Below, piece after piece: positions 40,224 through 41,647 of a stretch of 41,647 bases of DNA. The DNA is taken from contig NZ_CVTB01000267.1 of assembly GCF_001050015.1 (NCBI RefSeq), positions 1 to 41,647 of the forward strand, read 5' to 3'. The notes under the pieces were generated by a model that worked only from the letters and a program-made list of their open reading frames with translations, did not search any database and was not told the origin of the DNA. This DNA is from Mycolicibacterium malmesburyense. Its GTDB lineage: Bacteria > Actinomycetota > Actinomycetes > Mycobacteriales > Mycobacteriaceae. Positions within the stretch are counted from its first letter, which is position 1; every line of letters begins with the position of its first letter. The position numbers and the translations under genes were made by a program.

Positions 40224-40646
40224 CTACGCCAGCTCGAACACCGGGATGACGCGGTCGGTGCGCTGCTCGTACTCGCCGAAACCGGGCGCGCGCTCGACGA
40301 TGACGCGGTAGATGCGGTCGCGTTCGTCGCGCGGAAGCTCGCGCACGGTGACCTGCCGGGGCGGGTCGGCGCCGATCTCCACCGAGGCGGTCGGGGCGGC
40401 GCGCAGGTTGAAGACCCATCCGGGGCTGGCCTCGCGACCCGCCGCGGAGCCGACGATGTAGATGCGGCCGTCGATGTCGAAGTAGGCGACCGGGTTGACG
40501 CGTTGCTGCCCGCTCTTGGCGCCGGTCGAGGTGAGCAGCAGCAGCGGAAAGCCCTCGAACTGTCCGCCGACCTTGCCGCCATTGCGGCGGAACTCCTCGA
40601 TGTTGCGCTCGTTGAAGTCGCGCTCGCCGGCCATGTCGTCGATCAT
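40224..40646 (-). CDS. Ddn-family (deazaflavin-dependent nitroreductase-like) protein
   Basis: 140 residues from MIDDMAGERDFNERNIEEFR; ATG 40634 (MAGERDF) is also possible and the longer frame to 40796 overlaps the divergent FGE gene. The core GGKVGGQFEGFPLLLLTSTG, followed by KSGQQRVNPVAYFDIDGRIY and SPGWVFNLRAAPTASVEIG, is that of the F420-dependent Ddn family, which includes the activator of nitroimidazole prodrugs in M. tuberculosis. Most members are not known to be nitroreductases in vivo and likely reduce quinones. The downstream PPOX-class gene fits an F420-dependent redox pair; no F420 biosynthesis gene is visible. Confidence 0.88.
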   Translation of the reverse strand: MIDDMAGERDFNERNIEEFRRNGGKVGGQFEGFPLLLLTSTGAKSGQQRVNPVAYFDIDGRIYIVGSAAGREASPGWVFNLRAAPTASVEIGADPPRQVTVRELPRDERDRIYRVIVERAPGFGEYEQRTDRVIPVFELA

Positions 40647-40712
40647 CGCTTCATCGTGGCACCACGGAGGTCTTGACGCCGCAAGATCGCTCGCTGCGCC
40701 TAGCCTGATGGA

Positions 40713-41579
40713 GTGCTGACCGAACTGATCGAGTTGCCCGCGGGCAGCTTCCGGATGGGATCGGTCGACTTCTATCCGGAGGAGGCGCCCGTCCACGAGG
40801 TGACGGTCGAGGCGTTCTCAATCGAGCGCCATCCGGTCACCAACGCCCAGTTCGCCGAGTTCGTCGCCGACACCGGCTACGTCACGCTCGCCGAGCAGGA
40901 GCTCGACCCCGCCGCCTACCCGGGAGCGTCGCCCGACGACCTGGTTCCCGGCGCGCTCGTGTTCCGCCCGACCCGCGGCCCGGTCAACCTGCGCGACTGG
41001 CGGCAGTGGTGGACCTGGGTGCCCGGCGCCAGCTGGCGCCACCCGTTCGGACCGCAATCCTCGATCGACGACCGCCCCGATCATCCGGTCGTGCAGGTCG
41101 CGTACCCGGATGCAGCGGCCTACGCCGCATGGGCGGGCAGGCGCCTGCCCACCGAAGCGCAATGGGAGTACGCGGCCCGTGCCGGCTCGCACTCTCGCTA
41201 CGCGTGGGGTGACGACGCGCAGCCCGACGGACGCCTGATGGCCAACACATGGCAGGGCCGCTTCCCGTACCGCAACGACGGCGCGCTCGGTTGGGTCGGC
41301 ACCTCGCCGGTAGGCACGTTCCCGTCCAACGGATTCGGCCTCGTCGACATGATCGGCAACGTCTGGGAATGGACGACGACGTCGTACTCGCCGCGCCACA
41401 GCCCCCAGAAATCCGGCTGCTGCGCCCCGCCCACCGGTGACCCGTCGAAATTCCAGACGCTCAAGGGCGGCTCGCACCTGTGCGCACCCGAGTACTGCCA
41501 TCGCTATCGTCCGGCCGCCCGGTCGTCGCAGTCGCAGGACAGCGCCACCACGCACATCGGATTCCGCTGCGTCGCCTGA
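40713..41579 (+). CDS. Formylglycine-generating enzyme (sulfatase-modifying factor)
   Basis: 288 residues from GTG. The SUMF1 fold runs from LIELPAGSFRMGSVDFYPEE through PVTNAQFAEFVADTGY, HPVVQVAYPDAAAYAAWAGR, RLPTEAQWEYAARAG and GNVWEWTT, to the active site LKGGSHLCAPEYCHRYRPAA. The two copper-binding cysteines of genuine FGE (LC-x3-YC-x-RYR) are present as Cys257 and Cys262, which distinguishes it from EgtB-type relatives. The enzyme oxidises the Cys in CxPxR of sulfatases to formylglycine, using oxygen. The type I sulfatase at 27417, with CVPSR, is a clear candidate client. M. tuberculosis Rv0712 is the homologue I know. Confidence 0.93.
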   Translation: MLTELIELPAGSFRMGSVDFYPEEAPVHEVTVEAFSIERHPVTNAQFAEFVADTGYVTLAEQELDPAAYPGASPDDLVPGALVFRPTRGPVNLRDWRQWWTWVPGASWRHPFGPQSSIDDRPDHPVVQVAYPDAAAYAAWAGRRLPTEAQWEYAARAGSHSRYAWGDDAQPDGRLMANTWQGRFPYRNDGALGWVGTSPVGTFPSNGFGLVDMIGNVWEWTTTSYSPRHSPQKSGCCAPPTGDPSKFQTLKGGSHLCAPEYCHRYRPAARSSQSQDSATTHIGFRCVA

Positions 41580-41612
41580 CTGCTCGTGTCCCACTTGATG
41601 CTCCTATTGATG

Positions 41613-41647
41613 TCAAGCGGCTTGAAGCCAGTTCCTGTAGTTGTCGG
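41613..41647 (-). CDS. Partial C-terminus of an unidentified protein
   Basis: The reverse strand at the window edge reads DNYRNWLQAA followed by TGA. The short end of a larger gene is possible, and such endings occur in some transposases, but ten residues do not allow identification. Confidence 0.2.
   Translation of the reverse strand, partial: DNYRNWLQAA

Overview
The window looks like a chromosomal segment of a Mycolicibacterium-type (fast-growing) mycobacterium or close relative. The evidence is high GC, GTG/TTG starts, the FAS-II dehydratase operon hadABC beside tRNA-Trp and secE, recC-recB-recD downstream of an echA3-type gene, LppP/LprE and DUF3060 proteins, a DesA3-type desaturase and F420-type oxidoreductase families. 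The block secE-trpT-hadCBA-rpmG-metT-thrT, then a metallo-hydrolase, echA3 and recCBD, matches the order I know from Mycobacterium tuberculosis (inverted here), with extra genes inserted.

Layout. 1-2267 (minus): secE start, tRNA-Trp, hadC/hadB/hadA, rpmG, tRNA-Met and tRNA-Thr, transcribed from a probable promoter at 2310-2339. 2399-6712 (plus): NYN-LOTUS RNA-binding/nuclease-like protein, metallo-beta-lactamase-fold hydrolase, signal-less GH25 muramidase, DUF2235 hydrolase homologue lacking its serine, and a one-TM protein. 6822-10621 (plus): echA3, tetR, an unknown gene and an HD-GYP/LuxR regulator, with a dyad on the echA3 -10 box. 10613-15559: mostly minus-strand accessory genes (FAD oxidoreductase, VOC protein, rhodanese, RelA/SpoT-type HD hydrolase, LppP-like secreted protein) plus DUF3060 and a small secreted peptide. 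15655-23905: recC, recB and recD with overlapping stop/start codons. 24062-26709: DASS transporter and tartrate/malate-type dehydrogenase. 26974-30991: SRPBCC protein, type I sulfatase, fatty-acyl-AMP ligase-like enzyme. 31069-35279: glycosyltransferase, small basic protein, desaturase with a possible leader ORF, transglutaminase-like protein, cold-shock protein. 35611-39439: three-gene flavin-dependent organosulfur operon. 39734-41579: PPOX and Ddn-family proteins and a genuine formylglycine-generating enzyme.

Sulfur is a recurring theme: a sulfatase with a CxPSR site, the enzyme that would activate it, a rhodanese, and a DszA-like/SsuD/SfnB operon. Mycolic-acid and lipid functions (hadABC, echA3, acyl-AMP ligase, desaturase) are the other theme.

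The most unusual non-coding content is short palindromic intergenic repeats. A 58-bp near-perfect dyad (type A) occurs twice, 11.5 kb apart in opposite orientation. A ~60-bp element (type B) occurs three times, two of them as an inverted pair. A further 55-bp imperfect palindrome overlaps the tetR stop codon. No insertion sequence, prophage module, rRNA or CRISPR array was seen.
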